Positions 1 through 9,492 are shown, counted from the first letter of the stretch. The stretch is 51,020 bases of DNA from Paludibacteraceae bacterium (GCA_016937795.1 JAFGVV010000023.1:1-51020); one strand, 5' to 3'. Numbers and translations are program-made. Notes: a model not told the origin generated them from the letters alone.

Positions 1-90
1 GCAAGGGGGAGTTATTCCTCCTGGCTCTGAAAAAAAATAAACTTTCCTATTTTGTCTGCAAAGTTGCATTTACTAATTGAATTTTCAGTA

Positions 91-126
91 AAAAAAACTC
101 CCGACAAAAACTAATTTGCCGGGAGT
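91..126 (-). terminator. Intrinsic terminator of nifJ
   Basis: A 7-bp perfect stem (ACTCCCG at 97-103, CGGGAGT at 120-126) is followed, in the minus direction, by a run of T (A91-A97 on the plus strand). It lies 24 bases past the nifJ stop codon. The first 90 bases of the window hold no gene or clear signal. Confidence 0.8.
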
Positions 127-149
127 CTTATTGTTTAGAATCTGAAAAA

Positions 150-3100
150 TCAATTTTCAGTAGCAGGTTCGAATACCTGAGCAGCCATACGTTTGTACCA
201 GTTGTATCGCCATTTAGCATTCTCTTCGGCCACAGAAAACAGTTCTTCTGCTTCTTTTGGGAATTGTTTTGACAGTGAGGTATAACGGATTTCACTCTTC
301 AGGAAGCCCTGGAACATATCCCATTGTGGCTCTTTAGAGTCGAGTTGCATTGGGTTTTTACCTTCAGCTTCCAACATTGGATTGTATCGATAAAGGTGCC
401 AGTAGCCCGATTTAACTGCAATTTCCTGTTGTTCGCCATTCGATTTTCCCATACCGCCAATCAAGCCATGGCTGATACAAGGCGAGTAAGCAATCACTAC
501 CGATGGTCCATCATAAGCTTCGGCTTCGCGTATGGCTTTGAGCGCCTGAGCCTGATTGGCTCCGAGTGCTATCTGAGCTACATATACATAGCCATATGTA
601 GAAGCAATCATTCCAAGGTCTTTCTTGCGGATTTTTTTACCTGAAGCAGCAAATTTGGCTACAGCACCAACCGGAGTTGATTTTGATGATTGACCACCTG
701 TGTTTGAATAAACTTCGGTGTCAAGTACAAGGATATTGATATTTTTGCCAGATGCAATTACGTGATCGAGGCCACCAAAACCAATATCGTATGCCCAGCC
801 GTCGCCACCAATTACCCATTGCGATTGTTTTACAAGGTATTGGCTTAAACCATTTATTTCTTTACAATAATTGCATTTAGCTTCGGCAATTAGCGGTTTG
901 ATTTTGCGTGAAAGTTCGAGTGTAAGGTCGCCGTTTTCTTTGTTTTCAATCCAGTCGCCAAAGAGTCCGAGCAATTCGTCCGAACAGCATTTTTCTTCGA
1001 TGGCCGATTTCATTAAGCGTTCGATACGGTCGCGTAACTGTTCGTTGGCAAACAACATACCTAAACCAAATTCAGCATTGTCTTCGAACAAAGAATTTGC
1101 CCATGCTGGTCCGCGGCCTTCGTCGTTGGTAGTGTAAGGAGTTGAAGGTGCAGAAGCAGAGTAGATTGACGAGCAACCTGTGGCGTTGGCTACCATTTGA
1201 CGATCGCCAAAGAGTTGAGAAACCAGTTTCACGTAAGGGGTTTCGCCACAGCCGGCGCAGGCTCCCGAGAATTCGAAGAGTGGAGTGGCAAGCTGAGAGT
1301 TTTTTACGTTGGCTTTCACGTCTACCAAATGTTGCTTGGTTTTCACATTGTCTACGCAGAAATCCCAGTTGTTCTGTTCTTCGTATTGTGTTTCGATAGG
1401 CACCATTTTGAGAGCTTTGCCGTTTTTATTTCCCGGGCAAACCTCAGCGCAGTTGTCGCAACCCATACAGTCGAGTACGTCAACCTGAATACGATAAGTC
1501 ATACCGGCTAAGGATTTACCATTGGCCTTAAGGGCTGCGAATGGTGCATTAGCCTGTTCAGTTTCGTCGAGTACGAACGGACGGATAGCAGCGTGAGGAC
1601 AAACATATGCACACTGATTACACTGTATACAATTGTCCATTTCCCATACAGGAACAGTAGCTGCCACACCGCGCTTTTCGTATTTGGCAGTACCCTGAAT
1701 CCAGGTTCCATCTTCGCGACCTTTGAATGCTGATACAGGAATGTCATCACCTTTCTGTGCATTTACAGGTACTACAATGTTTTTTACAAAAGCAGGTATA
1801 TTATTGTTGATCAAACCATCTTCTTCGGGAAGATCAATCCATTCGGGCAATACATCCACTTTTACGTATTCGCCACCACGTTCTACGGCAGCATAGTTCT
1901 TGTCGATAATAGCCTGACCTTTTTTACCATAGGATTTTACAATGGCATATTTCATTTTCTCAACAGCCAGATCGTAAGGTATTACGTTGGTAATTTTGAA
2001 GAATGCCGATTGAAGTATGGTGTTGGTACGATTTCCCAGGCCAATTTCCTGTGCAATGTGAGTAGCGTTGATAATGTACAAAGTGACATTGTTTTTTGCC
2101 AAATACTTTTTCACATTGTTCGGCATGTTTTGCTGCACTTCTTCGGGAGTCCAAACGGTATTCAAAAGGAAAGTACCGTTTTTCTTCAAACCTTTGGTTA
2201 CATCGTACAAACGAAGATAAGCCTGTACGTGACAAGCCACGAAGTCGGGTGTAGTAACCAAATAAGTAGAACGAATAGGCGTTTCGCCGAAACGAAGGTG
2301 CGAGCATGTAAATCCACCCGATTTTTTCGAGTCGTAAGCGAAATAAGCCTGACAGTATTTATCGGTATTGTCACCAATAATTTTGATAGAATTTTTGTTT
2401 GCACCTACAGTACCATCGGCACCTAAACCGTAAAATTTAGCTTCGTAAGTACCTTCGCCACCCATTGGAATTTCTTCGCCCAAGGGAAGTGAGGTAAAGG
2501 TAACGTCATCCACAATACCTACAGTGAAACCGTTGCGTGGAGAAGGCAATCCAAGGTTTTGATAAACCGAAATCACCTGAGCAGGAGTAAAGTCTTTCGA
2601 CGAAAGGCCATAACGTCCACCCACTACAAGTGGTTGATTCTCTTTTCCGTAAAGTACATCTTTTACATCGAGGTACAAAGGTTCTCCGGTAGCTCCGGGT
2701 TCTTTGGTACGATCGAGTACACAAATGCGCTTAGCAGTTTCGGGAAGTACCGATAAGAAATGTTTTGCCGAGAACGGACGATAAAGGTGAACTGAGATAA
2801 GACCTACTTTTTCGCCTTTAGCGGTCAGGAAGTCGATACCTTCACGAATAGCTTCGGTAGCCGAACCCATTGCTACAACCACACGGTCGGCATCGGTAGC
2901 TCCGTAATAATCGAACAAGCCATATTTGCGTCCGGTAATTACAGCTAATTTGTCGAGATAATCTTCCACAATGCCGGGAACTGCATCGTAAAATACGTTG
3001 CTGGCTTCACGGGCCTGGAAGTAAATGTCGGGGTTTTGAGCAGTGCCACGAACCACAGGACTTCCTGAATTCAAAGCACGGTCGCGATGAGCCTGAAGCG

Positions 3101-3701
3101 CATCCTGATCCAGTAATGCCTGAACCGCTTCGCCATCGATTTCTTCAATTTTCTGAATTTCGTGTGACGTACGGAAACCGTCGAAGAAGTGAACAAAAGG
3201 AACGCGCGATTTGATAGTGGCTAAGTGAGCCACAGCAGCAAGGTCCATAACTTCCTGAACCGAACCGGTTGCAAACATAGCACAACCTGTCTGGCGAACA
3301 GCCATCACGTCTTGATGGTCGCCAAAAATTGAAAGTGCATGCGATGCCAAGGCACGCGCTGATACGTGATAAACGCCCGGAAGTAACTCACCGGCTACTT
3401 TGTACATGTTAGGAATCATTAGTAATAATCCCTGTGAGGCGGTAAAAGTAGTTGCCAGTGCACCTGCCTGCAGCGAACCGTGCATAGCTGCAGCAGCTCC
3501 ACCTTCCGATTGCATTTCCTGTACCTGTACAGTCTCGCCGAACATATTTTTACGTCCGTTTGCCGACCATTCGTCCACATATTCTGCCATAGTCGACGAA
3601 GGCGTGATAGGATAAATCGCAGCAACTTCGCTGAACATATAGGCAATATGAGCAGCAGCCTGATTTCCATCACAAGTTAAAAACTTTTTCGTTTTAGCCA
3701 T
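150..3701 (-). CDS. nifJ: Pyruvate:ferredoxin (flavodoxin) oxidoreductase, single-chain
   Basis: This cytoplasmic enzyme oxidatively decarboxylates pyruvate to acetyl-CoA and CO2 and passes the electrons to ferredoxin or flavodoxin, the usual pyruvate route of anaerobic Bacteroidota. The 1183 residues match the usual length of the fused single-chain form. Visible in order: the N-terminal pyruvate-binding domain with YPITPSS near residue 30; a central domain; two 4Fe-4S ferredoxin motifs (NCIQCNQCAYVCP near 690 and DCMGCDNCAEVCP near 745); the CAGCGE cysteines; and the thiamine diphosphate site GDGWAYD near 970 with the following NTGGQ. The start at MAKTKKF gives the standard N-terminus. The upstream ATPase gene is on the same strand 66 bases away. 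I see no clear TAnnTTTG promoter in that gap. Confidence 0.97.
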   Translation of the reverse strand: MAKTKKFLTCDGNQAAAHIAYMFSEVAAIYPITPSSTMAEYVDEWSANGRKNMFGETVQVQEMQSEGGAAAAMHGSLQAGALATTFTASQGLLLMIPNMYKVAGELLPGVYHVSARALASHALSIFGDHQDVMAVRQTGCAMFATGSVQEVMDLAAVAHLATIKSRVPFVHFFDGFRTSHEIQKIEEIDGEAVQALLDQDALQAHRDRALNSGSPVVRGTAQNPDIYFQAREASNVFYDAVPGIVEDYLDKLAVITGRKYGLFDYYGATDADRVVVAMGSATEAIREGIDFLTAKGEKVGLISVHLYRPFSAKHFLSVLPETAKRICVLDRTKEPGATGEPLYLDVKDVLYGKENQPLVVGGRYGLSSKDFTPAQVISVYQNLGLPSPRNGFTVGIVDDVTFTSLPLGEEIPMGGEGTYEAKFYGLGADGTVGANKNSIKIIGDNTDKYCQAYFAYDSKKSGGFTCSHLRFGETPIRSTYLVTTPDFVACHVQAYLRLYDVTKGLKKNGTFLLNTVWTPEEVQQNMPNNVKKYLAKNNVTLYIINATHIAQEIGLGNRTNTILQSAFFKITNVIPYDLAVEKMKYAIVKSYGKKGQAIIDKNYAAVERGGEYVKVDVLPEWIDLPEEDGLINNNIPAFVKNIVVPVNAQKGDDIPVSAFKGREDGTWIQGTAKYEKRGVAATVPVWEMDNCIQCNQCAYVCPHAAIRPFVLDETEQANAPFAALKANGKSLAGMTYRIQVDVLDCMGCDNCAEVCPGNKNGKALKMVPIETQYEEQNNWDFCVDNVKTKQHLVDVKANVKNSQLATPLFEFSGACAGCGETPYVKLVSQLFGDRQMVANATGCSSIYSASAPSTPYTTNDEGRGPAWANSLFEDNAEFGLGMLFANEQLRDRIERLMKSAIEEKCCSDELLGLFGDWIENKENGDLTLELSRKIKPLIAEAKCNYCKEINGLSQYLVKQSQWVIGGDGWAYDIGFGGLDHVIASGKNINILVLDTEVYSNTGGQSSKSTPVGAVAKFAASGKKIRKKDLGMIASTYGYVYVAQIALGANQAQALKAIREAEAYDGPSVVIAYSPCISHGLIGGMGKSNGEQQEIAVKSGYWHLYRYNPMLEAEGKNPMQLDSKEPQWDMFQGFLKSEIRYTSLSKQFPKEAEELFSVAEENAKWRYNWYKRMAAQVFEPATEN

Positions 3702-3767
3702 TTTGTTTGTATTAAAAATTGATATTTTTCTATTTTTTTTATCCCGTAAAAGGAATGAGAATGTTGA

Positions 3768-4943
3768 TTAATAAAGAAAGCCAAAAAGCCACAATGGAAT
3801 TTCATTTTTTGTTCCGGTTTTAATACCATCTACAGCATGGTAAAGTTTCGGGCTGTGTTTGAGGTTGATTTCCGATACAACCCTGAAATGATATTGCTGA
3901 TCAATACAGAAGTCTCCATTGTGACGACACATATTTACTTTGTGTTTAGCATGCAATGCATTGTAAAAAAACGTTTTAAGTTCATCTGTTTTGTCTACTC
4001 CGTTGTGGTTGAGCACATGCATTAAGTTGGTGTTTTGCGCATATATTTGCTTAGGCTTTTTCGGAAATTCTTCTCCTTCGGAATACAACAGATTTAGCAA
4101 TCTTGCATCTCTCAGATATTTGATATAATTCATAATGGTCGCCCGCGAAGTTTCAATTTCGAGGCTGAGTTGACTCACATTTGGCCCTGCAGGTGCACTA
4201 CACATTAATATATTGAGTAATTTTCTGATTTTCGACAGATATTTCAGGTCGATTTGTTTGATAAGTAAAATATCCACCTCAAGCATCATGTTCATAGTTT
4301 TAAGTAGGTTTTCGGAATAATTCCGGTTTTCAAGAAAAAACGGATAAAAACCATGATGTAAATAGGCGCTGAAATAATCTAGTGGCTTTACTTTTGAGCA
4401 AATTTCCCTGCAAATATTATCATGATGCTGAAGTATTTCGGAAATGGAGTATGATGCTAATTGCAAGTTGCATTTTAGATTCAGAAATTCACGAAACGAA
4501 AATCCCCGCAGATTATACGAAGCAACCACATCCTGAATATCATCATTTTCTTCTATCAGACGCATGACCGACGAGCCGGAAAATACAATGTGTAATTCGG
4601 GGAGACGGTCGTAACATTCGCGAAGCTCTTTTGACCAGTTCTCGTATTTGAAAGTCTGGTCGATGAGTAGTGTTTTACCGCCCTGCTTACAAAACTCTTC
4701 TGCAAACTCCAGCAATGTATGTTGTGTGAAATAAAAATTATTGAAGTTGATGTACAGGCAAGAATGATCGAGCCCGAAATGCTCTTTTGCATATTGAAGT
4801 AAAAATGTGGTTTTACCTACACCACGGCTGCCTTTTATACCTATCAGCCTGTGTTTCCAGTCAATCTCGTCCATTAGTTGACGACGTACAGGTGAATGTA
4901 CATGTTCGACCAGGTATTTATGTGTATTGTAAAACGCTTCCAT
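3768..4943 (-). CDS. AAA-family ATPase of the Bacteroidota 'PLWLFGFLY' type, active sites apparently degenerate
   Basis: This 391-residue protein belongs to the ATP-binding proteins of the archaeal-ATPase/DUF4143-like class that are common and multicopy in Bacteroidota. Their cellular role is unknown. An intact Walker A, GSRGVGKT, is at residues 38-45, and a sensor-like VFSGSS at 120-125. A winged-helix-like stretch (about 250-300, with SQLSLEIETSRATIMNYIK) precedes the C-terminal region. Where relatives have Walker B ending Asp-Glu, this protein reads LLIDQ (D95-Q96), so the catalytic Glu is replaced. From memory of the family, the C-terminal nuclease-like segment usually carries a FEVGGK-type motif; here it reads FRVVSE. 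The conserved tail PLWLFGFLY is present, so the gene is full length. A promoter-like element lies just upstream. It may be recently inactivated or specialised. Confidence 0.8.
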   Translation of the reverse strand: MEAFYNTHKYLVEHVHSPVRRQLMDEIDWKHRLIGIKGSRGVGKTTFLLQYAKEHFGLDHSCLYINFNNFYFTQHTLLEFAEEFCKQGGKTLLIDQTFKYENWSKELRECYDRLPELHIVFSGSSVMRLIEENDDIQDVVASYNLRGFSFREFLNLKCNLQLASYSISEILQHHDNICREICSKVKPLDYFSAYLHHGFYPFFLENRNYSENLLKTMNMMLEVDILLIKQIDLKYLSKIRKLLNILMCSAPAGPNVSQLSLEIETSRATIMNYIKYLRDARLLNLLYSEGEEFPKKPKQIYAQNTNLMHVLNHNGVDKTDELKTFFYNALHAKHKVNMCRHNGDFCIDQQYHFRVVSEINLKHSPKLYHAVDGIKTGTKNEIPLWLFGFLY

Positions 4944-4959
4944 CTCTTTTATTACGATG

Positions 4960-4967
4960 CAAAATTA
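4960..4967 (-). promoter_or_regulatory. Promoter -7 element of the AAA ATPase gene
   Basis: On the minus strand this reads TAATTTTG, an exact match to the Bacteroidota -7 consensus TAnnTTTG. It lies 17 bases before the start codon and implies a very short leader. No good -33 TTTG is seen. Confidence 0.45.
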
Positions 4968-5681
4968 CAAAAATAATTCTGTTTTGCAATGTGGAGATGG
5001 CAAATAATGTGTAAATGTATTTAATGATTTGGTATATAACTATTTGCTTTGCGTTCGCTGTATCGCTAACTGTTTGTGTCAGTTAGTCTTTCAAGAGCTA
5101 TTATTGGTTTTTGTGTTAATTATGAAATTTATGTTGTGCGAAATAAACTAAAAACACTGCTAATTGTTTAATAAATAGAAAAATATGTTGATTAGAGTTG
5201 AGGTCGCAGGTGTGCAATCGAATCACAAAACCTGATTCCGAAATTAACGAACTCGCTTTCGGTATTTTTGCAAACAAAACAGAGCCCACATATGGAAGGG
5301 TTGAAATTGTGAAAGTAAAAGTATTTATGCTTGTGTGTTTTTGTTTTGGGACTGTTTTTGTGGATAGGCGCTCAGTTGAATGTAAATGTTGTACATTTGT
5401 AAAATAGAATTGTGATTTAAGGTGTGCTTTTCTGCTATGCAGAAAAAACCGGACTCGGCACTTGTATTGCCGGTCATTGGCATGGGTACATGCAAGGTGC
5501 CGCAAATTGCTTTTTTCAATTGCAGCCCGGAATGAAATTAATTATTCGGTAGAAGTTTATAATCTCGATTTGAAATCTACTTCTTTTACAATCAGACTGG
5601 AGGAAGGATTGAATTGGTATATACAGTTGCCGTATTCAAAATTGTTTTTGAAATCATAGTTGACTTAATGATTATATTTTT
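4968..5681. other. Gene-poor spacer with a hairpin and possible decayed reading frames
   Basis: There is no convincing intact gene here. A 7-bp hairpin, CTAACTG (5066-5072) and CAGTTAG (5080-5086), has no following T-tract. Between about 5310 and 5660 several short overlapping frames look protein-like but are broken. One has a hydrophobic signal-like stretch (VFMLVCFCFGTVF, about 5320-5362). The next reads GHWHGYMQGAANCFF before a stop at about 5550. A third, in a shifted frame, reads EVYNLDLKSTSFTIRLEEGL and ends at 5659. They could be remains of one secreted protein broken by frameshifts. Translation alone cannot prove that. Confidence 0.35.
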
Positions 5682-5689
5682 TAAATTTG
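5660..5689 (+). promoter_or_regulatory. Promoter of the lipoprotein gene
   Basis: TAAATTTG (5682-5689) matches TAnnTTTG exactly, with a partial -33 element TTGA at 5660-5663 and an 18-base spacer. It lies 40 bases before the start codon at 5730 and probably drives 5730-6446 and possibly 6506-7909. Confidence 0.55.
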
Positions 5690-5729
5690 CAGATATTGAT
5701 TTTTTATAATTATTCAACCAAAAGATAAA

Positions 5730-6122
5730 ATGAAAATGAAAATGACTTTTCGATTTGCTATCGTAACTTTTACGGTTTTTATGTTTGCATCCTGTGCCCC
5801 GAATATTGTCGGTACATGGAATGTGGTTCGTTACGAAACTGTGGATGATGGTTCGCAGGGTACAGTTTTGAATAATATTGGTACTATTACTTTTAATAAG
5901 AAGGGGATCGGCGAGAAGAATATAAGTTATAATCTGTTGGGTGTTCAGCGTAACGATACTACAGCATTTACCTGGAGAGCAGATGAAAAATTTGTAACTA
6001 TTCAAAGCGATTCGTCAGAGTTTTCAAAAATATGGATTCTCATGGAAAACTCAAAGAAAGCTCAGCTTTGGAAGGCAACTGATGGAGCTACACAGGTACA
6101 AATTATTGAATTAAAAAAATAA
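5730..6122 (+). CDS. Small lipocalin-like lipoprotein
   Basis: A 130-residue predicted lipoprotein. The N-terminus is a hydrophobic signal (FAIVTFTVFMF) ending in the lipobox FASC, with the modified Cys at residue 22. The mature part opens IVGTWNVVRYE and runs through short alternating beta strands (TITFNKKG, FTWRADEKFVTIQSD), which is the look of the lipocalin-like lipoproteins of Bacteroidota. These are thought to sit in the periplasm or outer membrane, and their ligands are mostly unknown. The start is supported by the signal peptide and by the promoter 40 bases upstream. The LapA-like gene follows after 51 bases. Family assignment rests on the GTW motif and general layout, so it is moderate. 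Confidence 0.7.
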   Translation: MKMKMTFRFAIVTFTVFMFASCAPNIVGTWNVVRYETVDDGSQGTVLNNIGTITFNKKGIGEKNISYNLLGVQRNDTTAFTWRADEKFVTIQSDSSEFSKIWILMENSKKAQLWKATDGATQVQIIELKK

Positions 6123-6173
6123 CTTAGAATTTATGACATGTAAAAGTTTTCAGCAAAATAAAAATATCATCGA

Positions 6174-6446
6174 ATGAGAAAACTGAGTTTTAAACAAATA
6201 GTTGACATATTGTTAATTGTTTTAATGCTTGTTTTTGCAGGTCAAAATGTGGCATCTGTACATTTGCAGTTTTTATTTTTTGGTTTCGAATTGCCTTTGA
6301 TTATTCTTATTGGTTTTGTGTTTTTTATCGGATATCTGACAGCGATCCTGTTTCGGAAAAAAGACAAATCAGAAAAATCTGTTGCATTAGAAAATAAAGA
6401 TGCTAAAGTTGTAAATGAACCTACAGAATCCGATATAAGTAATTGA
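6174..6446 (+). CDS. LapA/DUF1049-type small inner-membrane protein
   Basis: A 90-residue protein with two hydrophobic segments (about 10-28 and 33-56) joined by a short loop containing ASVHLQFLFFGFELPL. This is the signature layout of the LapA (DUF1049) family, with QNVASV near the first membrane segment. The charged C-terminal tail (RKKDKSEK...) is probably cytoplasmic. E. coli LapA works with LapB in controlling LPS synthesis, but no LapB is seen here and Bacteroidota relatives are uncharacterised. The gene lies between the lipoprotein and the metallo-hydrolase on the same strand with short gaps, suggesting co-transcription. Confidence 0.75.
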   Translation: MRKLSFKQIVDILLIVLMLVFAGQNVASVHLQFLFFGFELPLIILIGFVFFIGYLTAILFRKKDKSEKSVALENKDAKVVNEPTESDISN

Positions 6447-6505
6447 AATGTAGTTAGTAGGCATGAAGATTATTTAGAGCGACTCACGTAAAAATCACAA
6501 TATAC

Positions 6506-7909
6506 ATGAAAATAAAATTTATTGGTGCTGCCCGCGAAGTGACAGGTAGTAAACATTTGATAACCACAGATGCAGGTAAGACAATACTGCTTGATTGTGG
6601 AATGTTTCAGGGTAAAGGTATGGAGACAGATGCCTTAAACCGCGATTTGGGGTTCGATCCCGAAAAGCTTGATTATCTGATTCTTTCGCATGCTCATATC
6701 GATCATTCAGGTCTGATTCCGTATTTGTATAAACTCGGTTTTCGGGGCTCGGTTATTTGCACTACGCCCACACGCGATTTGTGCTCAATCATGCTCCCCG
6801 ATAGCGGCTTTATTCAGGAACTTGATGTGAAATGGTTTAATAAAAAACGTATTTCCCGTGGCCAGGAACCTGTGGAGCCCATTTACAGGGTGGAAGATGC
6901 TGACCGTTGTCTGGAATTGTTTATTTCAGTAGCATACAATCGTCGCTTAAATATTGATGATAATATAAGTGTGAAATTCACGAATACCGGTCATATGCTT
7001 GGCAGCGCTGCGGTGAATTTGCGAGTTGTCGAAAATGGTCAGGCTAAAAACATTACTTATACCGGCGATATTGGTCGTCCGCACAACAGGCTTTTACAAC
7101 GTCCTGCATCATTCCCGCAATGCGATTATCTGATTACTGAGTCGACTTATGGCGACAGACTTCATGAACCCGATAAGGAAAGCGAAGAACGCTTGCTGGA
7201 AATTGTACATGAAACCTGTGTAAAACGAAAAGGAAAACTAATCATCCCTTCGTTTTCTGTAGGTCGTACACAGGAAATAATTTTCGTACTTAATAATTTT
7301 TATAATCAGGGCCGACTGCCTCACATTGAAGTCTTTGTAGATAGTCCACTTTCGGTAAATGCCACTGATATTTTCAGAATGCATACCGATAGTATGAATA
7401 ATGATGTAAAAGAGGTAATGCTTAACGACGACGATCCGTTTGGTTTCAGCTCTTTGCGTTATATCAAAAAGGTCGATGAATCTAAGGCTCTGAACGATTA
7501 TGATCGACCCTGCATAATTATTTCATCGTCGGGTATGCTCGAAGCAGGACGCGTGAAACACCATGTATCCAATAATATTGAAAACTCCAACAATACAGTG
7601 CTTATTGTGGGTTATTGTTCACCTACTTCTCTGGGGGCGCGTATTCAGCAACCCGGCCTGCGCGAAATCTCCATTTTTGGACGTATGCATAAGGTAAATG
7701 CGAAAATTGAGCGTATTGAAGCATTTTCGGGACATGGCGATTATGTGGAGATGATGCATTATCTCAGCTGTCAGGACAAGGATTTGATTCGCAAAACATT
7801 CCTTGTACATGGCGAGAAAAAAGTACAGGATAATTATCGCACAAAATTGCAGGAAGACGGGTATCATGAAGTTGAAATTCCTGCTTCCGGTGATGAGTTC
7901 GAACTTTAA
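6506..7909 (+). CDS. Beta-CASP metallo-beta-lactamase-fold RNA-processing hydrolase
   Basis: A 467-residue cytoplasmic protein of the MBL-fold/beta-CASP family (COG1236, YSH1-like). The zinc-binding motif HAHIDH is near residue 62, with further metal ligands in TNTGHMLGSAAV (about 160) and TYTGDIGR (about 185). The beta-CASP part follows (PSFSVGRTQEI near 248, SSGMLEAGR near 345), and the late ligands are in FSGHGDY (about 410) and FLVHGE (about 432). Bacterial relatives are exo- or endoribonucleases, and this is inferred to act on RNA, but its substrate is unknown. The start MKIKFIGAAREVTGS is the family's standard N-terminus. A terminator follows at 7931. Confidence 0.9.
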   Translation: MKIKFIGAAREVTGSKHLITTDAGKTILLDCGMFQGKGMETDALNRDLGFDPEKLDYLILSHAHIDHSGLIPYLYKLGFRGSVICTTPTRDLCSIMLPDSGFIQELDVKWFNKKRISRGQEPVEPIYRVEDADRCLELFISVAYNRRLNIDDNISVKFTNTGHMLGSAAVNLRVVENGQAKNITYTGDIGRPHNRLLQRPASFPQCDYLITESTYGDRLHEPDKESEERLLEIVHETCVKRKGKLIIPSFSVGRTQEIIFVLNNFYNQGRLPHIEVFVDSPLSVNATDIFRMHTDSMNNDVKEVMLNDDDPFGFSSLRYIKKVDESKALNDYDRPCIIISSSGMLEAGRVKHHVSNNIENSNNTVLIVGYCSPTSLGARIQQPGLREISIFGRMHKVNAKIERIEAFSGHGDYVEMMHYLSCQDKDLIRKTFLVHGEKKVQDNYRTKLQEDGYHEVEIPASGDEFEL

Positions 7910-7930
7910 AGATTAAATTGATATTCCTTA

Positions 7931-7966
7931 AGGAGCTGTGTTACATTGTTGTAATACGGCTCTTTT
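7931..7966 (+). terminator. Intrinsic terminator after the beta-CASP gene
   Basis: The stem is GAGCTGTGTTAC (7933-7944) with GTAATACGGCTC (7951-7962). Two of its pairs are G-U, the loop is 6 bases, and TTTT follows. It lies 22 bases past the stop codon. Confidence 0.75.
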
Positions 7967-7982
7967 GTGTTGAGAGGTTTAA

Positions 7983-8014
7983 TTTGTGGTTTTGAATATA
8001 TTGCTGTAATTTTG
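7983..8014 (+). promoter_or_regulatory. Promoter of the CCA-type nucleotidyltransferase gene
   Basis: TTTG (7983-7986), a 20-base spacer and TAATTTTG (8007-8014) match the Bacteroidota -33/-7 pattern well. The -7 box is 18 bases before the ATG at 8032. Confidence 0.65.
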
Positions 8015-8031
8015 CAATTCGAAAAAAAATA

Positions 8032-9447
8032 ATGAAGGAGCATTTACAACATAAGATATTTCAGATAATTTCGGATGCTGCCGACGAAATGGAGCGCGAA
8101 TGTTACGTAATAGGAGGTTTTGTACGCGACATTTTTCTGAAACGAGAATCGAAAGACATTGATGTGGTAGTGGTAGGTAGTGGAATTGAGCTGGCTGCCC
8201 GTGTGGCAGAAAAGCTTGGACAAAAATCGAAACTTACTATTTTCAAGAATTTTGGCACTGCACAAATCAAGCACAAAGACCTTGAAGTTGAATTTGTAGG
8301 TGCTCGCAAAGAGTCGTATCAACGGGACTCACGCAATCCGATTGTGGAAAATGGTACACTCGAAGATGACCAGAATCGTCGCGATTTCACAATAAATGCT
8401 CTGGCTATTTGTCTGAATAAAAGTCGTTTTGGTGAGCTTGTCGATCCGTTTGGTGGTCTTGTCGACCTGCAAAACTTTGTGATTCGCACACCACTCAATC
8501 CGGATGTTACATTTTCCGATGATCCGCTTCGTATGATGCGGGGAATTCGTTTCTCGGCACAGCTTGGTTTTTTTCTTGAAACCAATACTTTCGATGCTAT
8601 TGCCCGTAACAAAGAGCGTATATCCATTATATCGAAAGAGCGTATCGCCGACGAATTAAATAAAATCATGCTTTCGCGCAAGCCTTCGGTGGGTTTTGTT
8701 TTATTGGAAAAAACCGGGCTGCTTGAACATGTTTTTCCTGAACTTTTGGCGCTGAAAGGTGCCGAAACTAAGGATGGAGTAGGGCATAAGGATAATTTTT
8801 ATCACACTTTGGCTGTGCTCGATGGCATTTGCACAACTACCGATAATTTGTGGTTGCGTTGGGCAGCTCTTTTGCACGATATAGGAAAACCGCGAACCAA
8901 ACGATTCGATCAGCGTCTTGGTTGGACATTTCATAATCATAATTTTGTGGGTGAAAAAATGATTCCGGAGATTTTCAAAAAAATGAAACTTCCCACCAAC
9001 GAAAAAATGAAATATGTACAAAAGATGGTGACGCTCCATATGCGCCCTATCGTGCTTAGCGAGGATGAGGTCACCGACTCTGCTGTACGCCGTTTGCTTT
9101 TCGATGCTGGCGACGACATCGAAGATCTAATGACTTTGTGCGAGGCTGATATAACTTCGAAAAATCAGGAAAAGGTTAAGCGCTACAAATCGAATTTTCA
9201 GTTAGTGCGGCGTAAACTGAAAGAAATAGAGGCTAAAGATCGTGTTCGTAATTTTCAGCCTCCTGTGAGTGGTCTCGAAATTATGGAAACTTTTAATTTA
9301 CCTGCTTGCGCCATTGTAGGCGATATTAAAATGAGAATAAAGGATGCCATTCTCGATGGAGAAATTCCAAACGAATACGAAGCGGCCAAAAATTTCATGT
9401 TGAAAGTAGCGCCTGATATGATAGCTGATTTTCAGAAAGCTCATTAA
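8032..9447 (+). CDS. CCA tRNA nucleotidyltransferase with HD domain
   Basis: This 471-residue class II nucleotidyltransferase probably builds or repairs the 3'-CCA end of tRNAs from CTP and ATP. The catalytic head has GGFVRD near residue 28 and the metal-binding DID of [10 protein letters not shown] near 44. The RRDFTINAL motif is near 117, and [16 protein letters not shown] near 165 is the usual head-to-neck helix region. A C-terminal HD domain has [10 protein letters not shown] near 284, as in many Bacteroidota forms, with possible phosphatase or phosphodiesterase activity. Poly(A) polymerases share this fold, but one gene of this type per genome is normally the CCA enzyme. The gene is monocistronic, between its own promoter and a strong terminator. 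Confidence 0.92.
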   Translation: MKEHLQHKIFQIISDAADEMERECYVIGGFVRDIFLKRESKDIDVVVVGSGIELAARVAEKLGQKSKLTIFKNFGTAQIKHKDLEVEFVGARKESYQRDSRNPIVENGTLEDDQNRRDFTINALAICLNKSRFGELVDPFGGLVDLQNFVIRTPLNPDVTFSDDPLRMMRGIRFSAQLGFFLETNTFDAIARNKERISIISKERIADELNKIMLSRKPSVGFVLLEKTGLLEHVFPELLALKGAETKDGVGHKDNFYHTLAVLDGICTTTDNLWLRWAALLHDIGKPRTKRFDQRLGWTFHNHNFVGEKMIPEIFKKMKLPTNEKMKYVQKMVTLHMRPIVLSEDEVTDSAVRRLLFDAGDDIEDLMTLCEADITSKNQEKVKRYKSNFQLVRRKLKEIEAKDRVRNFQPPVSGLEIMETFNLPACAIVGDIKMRIKDAILDGEIPNEYEAAKNFMLKVAPDMIADFQKAH

Positions 9448-9492
9448 AACAACAAAGCATTATCGAAAAAAAACGATAATGCTTTGTTGTTT
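9447..9492. terminator. Bidirectional terminator between the CCA gene and dnaB
   Basis: A perfect 19-bp inverted repeat (9447-9465 with 9474-9492) has an A8 loop. A-rich and T-rich outer ends give a T-tract in both directions. The convergent genes end at 9447 and 9558. Confidence 0.9.

Noticed and set aside
163..178. GGTTCGAATACC, resembling a tRNA T-loop
   Set aside because: It falls inside the 3' coding end of nifJ, and no acceptor, D or anticodon stems surround it.
2010..2426. 138-codon plus-strand frame inside nifJ
   Set aside because: It lies wholly within the strongly supported nifJ gene in the other direction. The protein is Phe- and Ser-rich with no domain.
5592..6005. 137-codon open frame on the minus strand over the small lipoprotein
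   Set aside because: It is antisense to a gene with a clear lipobox and promoter, has no recognisable motif and an unnatural composition.
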